NCBI RefSeq assembly: GCF_032884065.1
Contig: NC_088881.1
Span: forward strand, 12,489,260-12,553,259
DNA: 64,000 bases
Reading direction: 5' to 3'
DNA from: Artemia franciscana
Taxonomy: Eukaryota; Arthropoda; Branchiopoda; Anostraca; Artemiidae
Part shown: in pieces, positions 1-10,009 of the stretch
Numbering within the stretch: the first letter of the stretch is position 1
Layout: the number at the start of each line of letters is the position of its first letter
Translations under genes and position numbers: made by a program
Notes under the pieces: generated by a model
The model's input: the letters and a program-made list of their open reading frames with translations, nothing else
Database searches by the model: none
Told to the model about the DNA's origin: nothing

Positions 1-381
1 AATCATATTAAAAGCTGGTGATGAATTTAATGAATTCAATGCTTCAAAGAAAGAAACAACACCCAAGTTTTTAACCAAGGTACCAAAAAAAAACACCAGT
101 TTGGTCTTACATTACGCAATTATTCATTGAAATGGAAATATATGCTTAATCATAAACATACGGACTTCAAAAACGTTTGCGGTCAAACTATAAATAGTAT
201 TACGATAGTGTTTACTATTTACTATTTTCTTTTTCTTTTTTTCCCAAGTAATCTAAGTAGAACCGGTAAATTCGCACATGAAAATGGATTGGAACCTCTG
301 AAATGGAACTTCAAAAATTCTGAGGCTAGAAATAACCAAAAAAATTTTAGTTAATATTTTATCATAACATAATATTTTATA
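1..381. other. AT-rich flank without recognisable feature
   Basis: AT-rich sequence with short ORFs only. No splice-flanked coding segment, transposase motif or repeat shared with the rest of the window was seen. It ends at the first Helitron 5' terminus. Confidence 0.4.
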
Positions 382-425
382 TCTATATATATAAAAATAA
401 GTTGTCTGTGGATCTGTGGATGGAT

Positions 426-441
426 CAGGTGACGTCACCTG
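426..441. promoter_or_regulatory. 16-bp CRE-containing palindrome at Helitron 5' end
   Basis: CAGGTGACGTCACCTG is a perfect 16-bp palindrome around the full CRE core TGACGTCA. A second CAGGTGACGTCA half-copy follows about 10 bp later. The pair recurs just inside each 5' terminus of this subtype (near 1195, 1941, 2722, 4798, 5623). Other subtypes carry TCGACTGACGTCATG instead, keeping the core. Whether it binds a bZIP factor is inference. Confidence 0.45.
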
Positions 442-459
442 AAAAAACTGGATCAGGTG

Positions 460-3400
460 ACGTCAAAACTGAAAAAACTAAAAACTAATAAAAAAAATAA
501 AAAAGCTAAAAAACTAAAAAAACTAAAAAAAGGCAAAAACTACAAAAAAAACTAAAAACTAATAAAAAAGCTAAAAAACTAAAAAAACTAAAAAAAAGGC
601 AAAAACTACAAAAAAAACTAAAAACTAATAAAAAAAATAAAAAAAATAAAAAAGCTAAAAAACTAAAAAAACTAAAAAAGGTAAAAAACTAAAAAAACTA
701 AAAACTAAAAAAAAAGGAAAAAACTGAAAAATAAGCTAAAATAAAGGTAAAAACCAATAAAAAACTAAAAAAAACTGAAAAAACTAAAAAAAGGCAAAAA
801 CTACAAAAAAAACTAAAAACTAATAAAAAAAGTAAAAAAGCTAAAAAACTAAAAAAACCAAAAAAAAACTAAAAAAAGGTAAAAAACTAAAAAAAAATAA
901 AAAAAAAAAAAAAACTAAAAAAAAGGAAAAAACTGAAAAATAAGCTAAAATAAAGGTAAAAACCAATAAAAAACTAAAAAGAAAAAAAGGAAAAAACTAA
1001 AAAAAAATTTCATCTAAAAAACTAAAAAAAACTAAAAAAGGTAAAAACTAAAAGAACTAAAAAAGAAAAAAAGAAATGACGAAACTCAAAGAGAAAGCGA
1101 CCAGGACAAAAGGAATGTTCAATTAGCAATCAACAAAGCACCGGGACACAGGGAGTATAAATGACGACCAGGACATAAGTAAAAAAAAAAACTATCTATA
1201 TATATAAAAATAAGTTGTCTGTGGATCTGTGGATCGTGGATCAGGTGACGTCACCTGAAAAAACTGGATCAGGTGACGTCAAAACTGAAAAAACTAAAAA
1301 AAGGCAAAAACTACAAAAAAAACTAAAAACTAATAAAAAAAATAAAAAAGCTAAAAAACTAAAAAAACTAAAAAAAAAGGCAAAAACTACAAAAAAAAAC
1401 TAAAAACTAATAAAAAAGCTAAAATACTAAAAAAACTAAAAAAAAGGCAAAAACTACAAAAAAAACTAAAAACTAATAAAAAAAATAAAAAAGCTAAAAA
1501 ACTAAAAAAACTAAAAAAACTAAAAAAAAGGTAAAAAACTAAAAAAACTAAAAACTAAAAAAAAACTAAAAAAAGGAAAAAACTGAAAAATAAGCTAAAA
1601 TAAAGGTAAAAACCAATAAAAAACTAAAAAAAAAACTGAAAAAAACTAAAAAAAGGCAAAAACTACAAAAAAACTAAAAACTAATAAAAAAAGTAAAAAA
1701 GCTAAAAAACTAAAAAAACTAAAAAAAACTAAAAAAAGGTAAAAAACTAAAAAAAATAAAAAATAAAAAAAAACTAAAAAAAAAAGGAAAAAACTGAAAA
1801 ATAAGCTAACATAAAGGTAAAAACCAATAAAAAACTAAAAAGAAAAAAAGGAAAAAACTAAAAAAAATTTTCATCTAAAAAACTAAAAAAAACTAAAAAA
1901 GGTAAAAACTAAAAGAACTAAAAAAGAAAAAAATAAATGATCTATATATATAAAAATAAGTTGTCTGTGGATCTGTGGATGGATCAGGTGACGTCACCTG
2001 AAAAAACTGGATCAGGTGACGTCAAAACTGAAAAAACTAAAAACTAATAAAAAAAATAAAAAAGCTAAAAAACTAAAAAAACTAAAAAAAGGCAAAAACT
2101 ACAAAAAAAACTAAAAACTAATAAAAAAGCTAAAAAACTAAAAAAACTAAAAAAAAGGCAAAAACTACAAAAAAAACTAAAAACTAATAAAAAAAATAAA
2201 AAAGCTAAAAAACTAAAAAAACTAAAAAAACTAAAAAAGGTAAAAAACTAAAAAAACTAAAAACTAAAAAAAACTAAAAAAAAAAGGAAAAAACTGAAAA
2301 ATAAGCTAAAATAAAGGTAAAAACCAATAAAAAACTAAAAAAAAACTGAAAAAACTAAAAAAAGGCAAAAACTACAAAAAAAACTAAAAACTAATAAAAA
2401 AAGTAAAAAAGCTAAAAAACTAAAAAAAAATAAAAAAAAACTAAAAAAAAGGAAAAAACTGAAAAATAAGCTAAAATAAAGGTAAAAACCAATAAAAAAC
2501 TAAAAAGAAAAAAAGGAAAAAACTAAAAAAAAATTTCATCTAAAAAACTAAAAAAAACTAAAAAAGGTAAAAACTAAAAGAACTAAAAAAGAAAAAAAGA
2601 AATGACGAAACTCAAAGAGAAAGCGACCAGGACAAAAGGAATGTTCAATTAGCAATCAACAAAGCACCGGGACACAGGGAGTATAAATGACGACCAGGAC
2701 ATAAGTAAAAAAAAAAAACTATCTATATATATAAAAATAAGTTGTCTGTGGATCTGTGGATCGTGGATCAGGTGACGTCACCTGAAAAAACTGGATCAGG
2801 TGACGTCAAAACTGAAAAAACTAAAAAAAGGCAAAAACTACAAAAAAAACTAAAAACTAATAAAAAAAATAAAAAAGCTAAAAAACTAAAAAAACTAAAA
2901 AAAAGGCAAAAACTACAAAAAAAACTAAAAACTAATAAAAAAGCTAAAAAACTAAAAAAACTAAAAAAAAGGCAAAAACTACAAAAAAAACTAAAAACAA
3001 AAAAAATAAAAAAGCTATAAAACTAAAAAAACTTAAAAAACTAAAAAAAGGTAAAAAACTAAAAAAACTAAAAACTAAAAAAAAACTAAAAAAAGGAAAA
3101 AACTGAAAAATAAGCTAAAATAAAGGTAAAAACCAATAAAAAACTAAAAAAAAACTGAAAAAACTAAAAAAAGGCAAAAACTACAAAAAAACTAAAAACT
3201 AATAAAAAAAGTAAAAAAGCTAAAAAACTAAAAAAACTAAAAAAACTAAAAAAAACTAAAAAAAGGTAAAAAACTAAAAAAAATAAAAAATAAAAAAAAA
3301 ATAAAAAAAAAGGAAAAAACTGAAAAATAAGCTAACATAAAGGTAAAAACCAATAAAAAACTAAAAAGAAAAAAAGGAAAAAACTAAAAAAAATTTTCAT

Positions 3401-3720
3401 CTAAAAAACTTAAAAAAACTAAAAAAGGTAAAAACTAAAAGAACTAAAAAAGAAAAAAATAAATGACGACACTCAAAGAGAAAGCGACCAGGACAAAAGG
3501 AATGTTCGATTAGCAATCAACAAAGCACCGGGACACAGGGAGTATAAATGACGACCAGGACATAAGTAAAAAAAAAAATTAACAAAACTAAAAAGAAGGT
3601 AAAAACTACAAAAAAACTAAAAAGAAAAAAAAACTAAAAACTAATAAAAAAACTAAAAAATCTAAAAATCTAAATAAACTAAAAAAGAAAAAAAAAGGAA
3701 AAAAATAAAGGAGAAAAACA
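460..3720 (+). repeat. A-rich CTAAAAA minisatellite inside the Helitron
   Basis: Long tracts built from short units such as CTAAAAAACTAAAAAAA, GGCAAAAACTAC and CTAATAAAAAAAATAAAAA, interrupted only at each Helitron 5' end and by short GACGACCAGGACA segments. Reading through them gives lysine-rich ORFs (KKLKKLKK) that open with TTG, not ATG. They are best treated as repeat translation. Related tracts recur at 4457-6530, 49600-50280 and 62710-62960. Confidence 0.85.
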
Positions 3721-3888
3721 AAACTAAAAAACGAATGTATATACAGACCGGTACACCGGGATACAAATGACGACCGGGACACAGGGAATATAAATGACGA
3801 CCGGGACACAGGGACACAACTACAACGGGGACACCGGGGGAAACAGGGGGATGTAAATGACGACCGGGACACCGGGACAGGGAATGGT

Positions 3889-4083
3889 CGATTAGCAATC
3901 ACCATCAACAAAGCTCAAGGGCAATCATTAGAATCATGAGGTATAGATCTGAATACAGATTGTTTTCCCATGGACCATTATATGTTGCATGTTCAAGAGT
4001 CGGTAAACCTGACAATCTATTTATATGCAAAGACAATGGGACAGCAAAGAATGTTGTATATTCGCAAGTTTTACGTAGTTAAA
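3889..4083 (+). pseudogene. Helitron RepHel helicase C-terminal remnant
   Basis: Encodes the last part of a PIF1-like helicase domain: TINKAQGQSLE followed by a stop codon, then LYVACSRVGKPDNLFI-type sequence reached through a one-base frameshift in the TTTTCCCATGG run, ending at QVLRS-stop just before an (AT)n tract. The INKAQGQ and VACSRV motifs are characteristic of the C-terminal helicase motifs of Helitron RepHel proteins. The Rep nuclease and the rest of the helicase are absent, so this is a passenger fragment. The same broken segment is present in every Helitron of the window. Confidence 0.85.
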
Positions 4084-4084
4084 A

Positions 4085-4089
<5 letters not shown>

Positions 4090-4128
<39 letters not shown>
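4090..4128. repeat. (AT)n microsatellite inside Helitron
   Basis: About 39 bp of TA repeats directly after the helicase remnant. The equivalent tract in the duplicate (6881-6957) is twice as long, so it changed length after duplication. Confidence 0.95.
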
Positions 4129-4130
<2 letters not shown>

Positions 4131-4217
4131 ATATTCACAGGTGGGACATAGGGACACAACTACAATGGCGCGTAACTATTATGGCGCGTAACGACTTACG
4201 CGCGCGGGGGGGCTTGG

Positions 4218-4282
4218 GGGGGCGCGAAGCGCCCCCACCAACTAGGTGTTGGGGTGGCGCGAAGCGCCACCCCAACAGCTAG
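4218..4282 (+). other. Helitron 3' terminus: two hairpins plus CTAG
   Basis: Hairpin 1 (4218-4236) pairs GGGGGCGC with GCGCCCCC over a GAA loop. Hairpin 2 (4248-4276) pairs GTTGGGGTGGCGC with its exact complement over GAA. Both apices contain GCGAAGC. Two bases later comes CTAG (4279-4282), followed by T. A stem-loop just before CTRR is the Helitron 3' termination signal; the doubling and the shared apex are direct observations. Confidence 0.85.
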
Positions 4283-4456
4283 TATATATATATATATATA
4301 AATAAGTTGTCTGTCGAGTGACGTCATGTTTGTGTGTCGACTGACGTCATGTTTGTCGACTGACGAAATTACAGACCGGGACATCGGGACACAAATGACG
4401 ACCGGGACATAGGGAATATAAATGACGACCGGGACACTCAAAGAGAAAGCGACCGG
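4283..4456 (+). mobile_element. Truncated Helitron 5' fragment
   Basis: Directly after CTAG/T, an (AT)n run leads into AAATAAGTTGTCTGTCGAGTGACGTCATG and the GACGACCGGGACAC minisatellite. It is the 5' part of a second subtype, cut off at 4456 by the tandem-duplication junction. Confidence 0.75.
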
Positions 4457-4797
4457 AAAACCAATAAAAAACTAAAAAAAAAACTGAAAAAAACTAAAAA
4501 AAGGCAAAAACTACAAAAAAACTAAAAACTAATAAAAAAAGTAAAAAAGCTAAAAAACTAAAAAAACTAAAAAAACTAAAAAAAACTAAAAAAAGGTAAA
4601 AAACTAAAAAAAATAAAAAATAAAAAAAAACTAAAAAAAAAAGGAAAAAACTGAAAAATAAGCTAACATAAAGGTAAAAACCAATAAAAAACTAAAAAGA
4701 AAAAAAGGAAAAAACTAAAAAAAATTTTCATCTAAAAAACTAAAAAAAACTAAAAAAGGTAAAAACTAAAAGAACTAAAAAAGAAAAAAATAAATGA

Positions 4798-6877
4798 TCT
4801 ATATATATAAAAATAAGTTGTCTGTGGATCTGTGGATGGATCAGGTGACGTCACCTGAAAAAACTGGATCAGGTGACGTCAAAACTGAAAAAACTAAAAA
4901 CTAATAAAAAAAATAAAAAAGCTAAAAAACTAAAAAAACTAAAAAAAGGCAAAAACTACAAAAAAAACTAAAAACTAATAAAAAAGCTAAAAAACTAAAA
5001 AAACTAAAAAAAAGGCAAAAACTACAAAAAAAACTAAAAACTAATAAAAAAAATAAAAAAGCTAAAAAACTAAAAAAACTAAAAAAACTAAAAAAGGTAA
5101 AAAACTACAAAAACTAAAAACTAAAAAAAACTAAAAAAAAAGGAAAAAACTGAAAAATAAGCTAAAATAAAGGTAAAAACCAATAAAAAACTAAAAAAAA
5201 AACTGAAAAAACTAAAAAAAGGCAAAAACTACAAAAAAAACTAAAAACTAATAAAAAAAGTAAAAAAGCTAAAAAACTAAAAAAAACAAAAAAAAACTAA
5301 AAAAAGGTAAAAAACTAAAAAAAATAAAAAATAAAAAAAAACTAAAAAAAAGGAAAAAACTGAAAAATAAGCTAAAATAAAGGTAAAAACCAATAAAAAA
5401 CTAAAAAGAAAAAAAGGAAAAAACTAAAAAAAAAACTTCATCTAAAAAACTAAAAAAAACTAAAAAAGGTAAAAACTAAAAGAACTAAAAAAGAAAAAAA
5501 GAAATGACGAAACTCAAAGAGAAAGCGACCAGGACAAAAGGAATGTTCAATTAGCAATCAACAAAGCACCGGGACACAGGGAGTATAAATGACGACCAGG
5601 ACATAAGTAAAAAAAAAAACTATCTATATATATAAAAATAAGTTGTCTGTGGATCTGTGGATCGTGGATCAGGTGACGTCACCTGAAAAAACTGGATCAG
5701 GTGACGTCAAAACTGAAAAAACTAAAAAAAGGCAAAAACTACAAAAAAAACTAAAAACTAATAAAAAAAATAAAAAAGCTAAAAAACTAAAAAAACTAAA
5801 AAAAAGGCAAAAACTACAAAAAAAACTAAAAACTAATAAAAAAGCTAAAAAACTAAAAAAACTAAAAAAAAGGCAAAAACTACAAAAAAAACTAAAAACT
5901 AATAAAAAAAATAAAAAAGCTAAAAAACTAAAAAAACTAAAAAAAAAACTGAAAAAACTAAAAAAAGGCAAAAACTACAAAAAAACTAAAAACTAATAAA
6001 AAAAGTAAAAAAGCTAAAAAACTAAAAAAACTAAAAAAACTAAAAAAAACTAAAAAAAGGTAAAAAACTAAAAAAAATAAAAAATAAAAAAAAAATAAAA
6101 AAAAAGGAAAAAACTGAAAAATAAGCTAACATAAAGGTAAAAACCAATAAAAAACTAAAAAGAAAAAAAGGAAAAAACTAAAAAAAATTTTCATCTAAAA
6201 AACTAAAAAAAACTAAAAAAGGTAAAAACTAAAAGAACTAAAAAAGAAAAAAATAAATGACGACACTCAAAGAGAAAGCGACCAGGACAAAAGGAATGTT
6301 CGATTAGCAATCAACAAAGCACCGGGACACAGGGAGTATAAATGACGACCAGGACATAAGTAAAAAAAAAAATTAACAAAACTAAAAAGAAGGTAAAAAC
6401 TACAAAAAAACTAAAAAGAAAAAAAAACTAAAAACTAATAAAAAAACTAAAAAATCTAAAAATCTAAATAAACTAAAAAAGAAAAAAAAGGAAAAAAATA
6501 AAGGAGAAAAACAAAACTAAAAAACGAATGTATATACAGACCGGTACACCGGGATACAAATGACGACCGGGACACAGGGAATATAAATGACGACCGGGAC
6601 ACAGGGACACAACTACAACGGGGACACCGGGGGAAACAGGGGGATGTAAATGACGACCGGGACACCGGGACAGGGAATGGTCGATTAGCAATCACCATCA
6701 ACAAAGCTCAAGGGCAATCATTAGAATCATGAGGTATAGATCTGAATACAGATTGTTTTCCCATGGACCATTATATGTTGCATGTTCAAGAGTCGGTAAA
6801 CCTGACAATCTATTTATATGCAAAGACAATGGGACAGCAAAGAATGTTGTATATTCGCAAGTTTTACGTAGTTAAAA

Positions 6878-6959
<82 letters not shown>

Positions 6960-7111
6960 ATATTCACAGGTGGGACATAGGGACACAACTACAATGGCGC
7001 GTAACTATTATGGCGCGTAACGACTTACGTGCGCGGGGGGGCTTGGGGGGGCGCGAAGCGCCCCCACCAACTAGGTGTTGGGGTGGCGCGAAGCGCCACC
7101 CCAACAGCTAG
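4798..7111 (+). mobile_element. Duplicated Helitron copy
   Basis: 5' TC termini at 4798 and 5623, 3' CTAG at 7108-7111. Hairpin 2 spans 7077-7105 with a perfect 13-bp stem and GAA loop. Content matches the upstream element. It arose with the tandem duplication rather than by independent insertion. Confidence 0.8.
6682..6876 (+). pseudogene. Helitron helicase C-terminal remnant (duplicate)
   Basis: Copy of the 3889-4083 fragment, 2793 bp downstream, with the same stop after TINKAQGQSLE and the same frameshift before VACSRV. It ends at an expanded (AT)n tract. Confidence 0.85.
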
Positions 7112-7605
7112 TATATATATATATATATATAAATAAGTTGTCCGTCGAGTGACGTCATGTTTGTGTGTCGACTGACGTCATGTTTGTGTGTCGACTGACG
7201 TCATGTTTGTCGACTGACGAAATTACAGACCGGGACATCGGGACACAAATGACGACCGGGACATAGGGAATATAAATGACGACCGGGACACTCAAAGAGA
7301 AAGCGACCGGGACACAAGGAATGTTCGATTAGCAATCACCATCAACAAAGCACCGGGACACAAATGACGACCAGGACACAGGGAATATAAATGACGACCA
7401 GGACACTCAAAGAGAAATTACAGACCGGGACACCGGGACACGAATGACGACCGGGACAAAAATGACGACCGGGACACTGGGACACAGGGAATATAAATGA
7501 CGACCGCGACACTCGAAGAGGAATTACAGACTGGGACACCGGGACACAAATGACGACCGGGACACAGGGAAACAACTACAACGGGGACGCTACAACGGGG
7601 AATTT
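7112..7605 (+). mobile_element. 3'-truncated Helitron
   Basis: (AT)n then AAATAAGTTGTCCGTCGAGTGACGTCATG, three TCGACTGACGTCATG-type repeats, and several GACGACCGGGACACAGGG units with ATATAAAT spacers. It stops at CAACGGGGAATTTTTAAT without helicase remnant or hairpins. Confidence 0.7.
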
Positions 7606-8370
7606 TTAATAATATAGTACTATTTAATATTTAATATAATATTTTATGATGTTTTCAATCAATACGAGTTATAAATCAACAGCAAAGAGGGGGGGGAAAT
7701 AAATCTGTAAATAATCCATAAAAAAATCACCCAAAACTACCTTCACTATTTTTCTTTGTATGCATTTAGGTAAGATAGGATAATAAGATGATATTTTATT
7801 AATAAAAAACGGTTACCACAAGCCTATATGGGCCAGATTCGCACTTAACCGTCAAATAACGAAATAGAACCAAAAACATACAACAACAAAAAATTATAAA
7901 AGGGTTAATGTCAAATACATAAATTGTGAAAAACAATTAAAACTCATAACTGAAAGGTCAATGCCGAATCAGCAGAATGTCAAAACAATGAAAATTCTTA
8001 AAACCAAAAAGGGAATAAAATAAATAAAGCAAAAACAATTTCGTTATGCGACCAAAAAATAGAAAGCTAGAAATTTGCAAAATGAACATTAAAATTATAT
8101 GGTAAAAAGGGAGTAAGGGAGGAATTAACTGATTGAATATGTCAACTATGTGAGGGATGAACATTTTTCTGCATATTTCAATGGAAACTTTTATTGGGGC
8201 AAGAAGGGGGACTTTTGTTGAAGCAGAACGCGAGAGGCGGGGTTGAAGGAGTGAATATTGACTTGGGAAAAGGCCAGCAATCTAAGATATATAATAATCA
8301 AAGGGCACTCATTTTAAATCTTCAAACCCTGTCTCCTGGAAAAACAATCTGACCTTCCCTTCCAAACGTC
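7606..8370. other. No recognisable feature
   Basis: AT-rich single-copy-looking sequence. Short ORFs lack splice context or motifs. Confidence 0.4.
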
Positions 8371-8479
8371 TCCACTGAGTGAATCAACGAATCGAGAAAC
8401 TTTTTTTTCTGTATGTACTTGTATTTTTATTGTATGTGATTTTTTTTGTGTGTGTACTTGTATTTTTATTGTATGTGAT

Positions 8480-8602
8480 TTATAATTGTTTTATTTTTGT
8501 TTTGTTGGCCCATTACAAGCTAAGCTTCTTGGGCTTTGTAATTACTTTACATTTTGTCATTGTTTTTTTTTTTTTTTTTACATTAACAAATTGATTGATT
8601 GA
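8480..8602 (+). mobile_element. Probable LINE 3' end
   Basis: GGCCCATTACAAGCTAAGC, a T-rich run and then a TTGATTGATTGA tail. This resembles the 3' UTR and microsatellite tail of a 5'-truncated non-LTR retrotransposon. No coding sequence is left, so the call rests on tail structure and remembered similarity. Confidence 0.35.
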
Positions 8603-9015
8603 GACCTTCAACAAGTTAAACAAGCGAATCAAGCAGAGAGTGAATCAACAATTTTAGAACTAAAAATGTTTCACTTGGTATTGTCACTTTGTGATGGAAC
8701 ATTTCAACATCCGTATTTAATACACCGACTTAAATGACACATTTATATGAATAAAAAAAAAAGCCAGAAGCATGCTTTGGCAGCAGATATTCCAACCTAG
8801 AGCAAATAGAATCCATGCTGGTGTATCCGTTTTGTCGGATAAACTTCCAAAACTCAAAGAAAGTATATGAAAAAATAAGCAGACTTTGAGCAATTCTAGT
8901 TTGGACTAACGAAGTTATAATCAGACCAGATTGAATAGCCAATTCACTCAAGACTTGAAATCCTGGGGTCAAGGGTTCAAGTCCTGGTGTAGGGTCTTTT
9001 CCATCGGAGAAAGTT

Positions 9016-9757
9016 TCCGTCGGGGAGCCGCTAGACTCGTTAGTGGTATATGCAAGAGTTGCATTGCTGCAGTTAATGTAAGAAATGAGGTTAGCAGTTG
9101 GTTCCAGATTAAATCAGGAGTTAAGCAGGGTTACGTTCTACCCCCGTTTATAAGGATCATTTTAATAGACTTTGTCTTAAGGAGCACAGCAAAAGCAATG
9201 GGATAAGGAATCAAATGGGGAAGTAGAGCCCTCCTGTACTTTGAAGACGAAAACGTGATGCTGGATAACGGGAAGATCGATCAAGTGGACAGCTTCACTT
9301 ATATAGGTAGTCTGATTGGTAAAGACAGTGGGTGCAGTGAAGACGTTAAAAGTAGAAAAGCCAAGGCCCAGGATGCTTTTTCACTGTAAAAAAAAAAGTT
9401 TGGAAGAATAGGAAGATAAGTCTGCGAACCAAGAATAGAATACTACAGTGATGTCACTATTCAAGTATGATTCTGAGGCATAGGTGCTCCGAAAAAAAGA
9501 GGGAGACTTGATATGTTTTCCAGAAAAATTGCCTACGGATTTTTTTGGGTACCCCACTATTTGGGCGACCGTATCTCAAGTAAAGTGTGGTACCCTGCTT
9601 TCTATGGCTATAACGAAAGAAAAATTGAGATGGCTCTGGTACGTTCTGCGGATGAAGGATGACAGATGATCAAAGATTGTCCTTTTCGGCCAACCGTCTA
9701 AGGCCATATGCGTAACTGTGTTGGCCTCAGGCGGCTTGGTGTAACAGTGAGTTGTTA
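9016..9757 (+). pseudogene. Non-LTR retrotransposon reverse transcriptase remnant
   Basis: Carries SWFQIKSGVKQGYVLPPF, the RT palm segment before the catalytic YADD box, then jumps directly to IDQVDSFTYIGSLIGKDSG and later, through stops and frameshifts, to RWLWYVLRMKDDR, the C-terminal region of this LINE type. The YADD region itself is missing: an internal deletion near 9235 joins the two parts. The terminal GTTGTTAGTAGTAGTA matches the end of the minus-strand copy at 12335-12795. It is a dead copy; clade assignment is uncertain. Confidence 0.8.
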
Positions 9758-10009
9758 GTAGTAGTAATTGCCTCCATAGTATGAAGAGACTGCAAGTTCA
9801 ATTTTACCAATAGTAAAATTGTGAAGGTCAATTCCCACTTTTATGTTGATTAGTTTTCACCATCAGTTAACTGACACCAGATTGGAGAGTTCCTACGCCT
9901 TCAGTTAAGCTTTTAGTTAAGCCTGGTCTTGCATTGGACTCACCATAAGATCTTTATACTGTAGTTTGATTGTTTAACCTACCTAGTGAGGTTCCTGAAT
10001 GGAAAAAAA

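Larger units (their letters stand above)
382..4282 (+). mobile_element. Non-autonomous Helitron with repeated 5' ends
   Basis: A Helitron-type rolling-circle element. The TC-start terminus TCTATATATATA, followed by AATAAGTTGTCTGTG, occurs at 382, 1195, 1941 and 2722, all in the same orientation. One 3' terminus follows: two GC-rich hairpins and then CTAG at 4279-4282 before a T. Two 5'-end versions alternate: GTGGATGGATCAGG (382, 1941) and GTGGATCGTGGATCAGG (1195, 2722). This gives a dimeric repeat of about 1.55 kb. The interior holds A-rich minisatellite, a second minisatellite built on GACGACCGGGACAC, and a small helicase remnant, so the element cannot encode its own RepHel protein. TC start and CTAG/T end are canonical Helitron features; the alternating tandem 5' ends are seen directly. 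Confidence 0.85.
1608..4456 (+). repeat. 2.85-kb tandem duplication, copy 1
   Basis: Starts inside A-rich sequence (AAAAACCAATAAAAAACT) and runs through two Helitron 5' ends, the helicase remnant, the 3' hairpins and 170 bp of the next Helitron, ending at GCGACCGG. The adjacent block 4457-7310 repeats the same order with small indels. The junction at 4456/4457 abruptly joins GCGACCGG to AAAACCAATAAA with almost no homology. Confidence 0.8.
4457..7310 (+). repeat. 2.85-kb tandem duplication, copy 2
   Basis: Second copy of the 1608-4456 block in direct orientation, with the same order of A-rich tract, 5' ends (4798, 5623), GACGACCGGGACAC block, helicase remnant, (AT)n and 3' hairpins. Differences are mostly indels in A runs, one lost A-rich segment after 5940, and a longer (AT)n tract, suggesting a recent event. 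Confidence 0.8.

Noticed and set aside
1215-1403. Lysine-rich ORF opening with SVDLWIVDQVTSPEKTGSG, present three times (1215, 2742, 5643)
   Set aside because: It begins with TTG, not ATG, covers the Helitron 5' terminus and then A-rich minisatellite; its recurrence follows from DNA duplication and its length varies with the A runs.
3606-3911. Cys/Pro/Arg-rich minus-strand ORFs (PGRHLY repeats), also at 6456, 7342, 45836, 48884, 62278, 63235
   Set aside because: They read the GACGACCGGGACAC minisatellite backwards; length and frame differ from copy to copy.
8985-9000. B-box-like GGTTCAAGTCC just upstream of the LINE remnant
   Set aside because: No A box at the right distance and no SINE body; chance match is likely.
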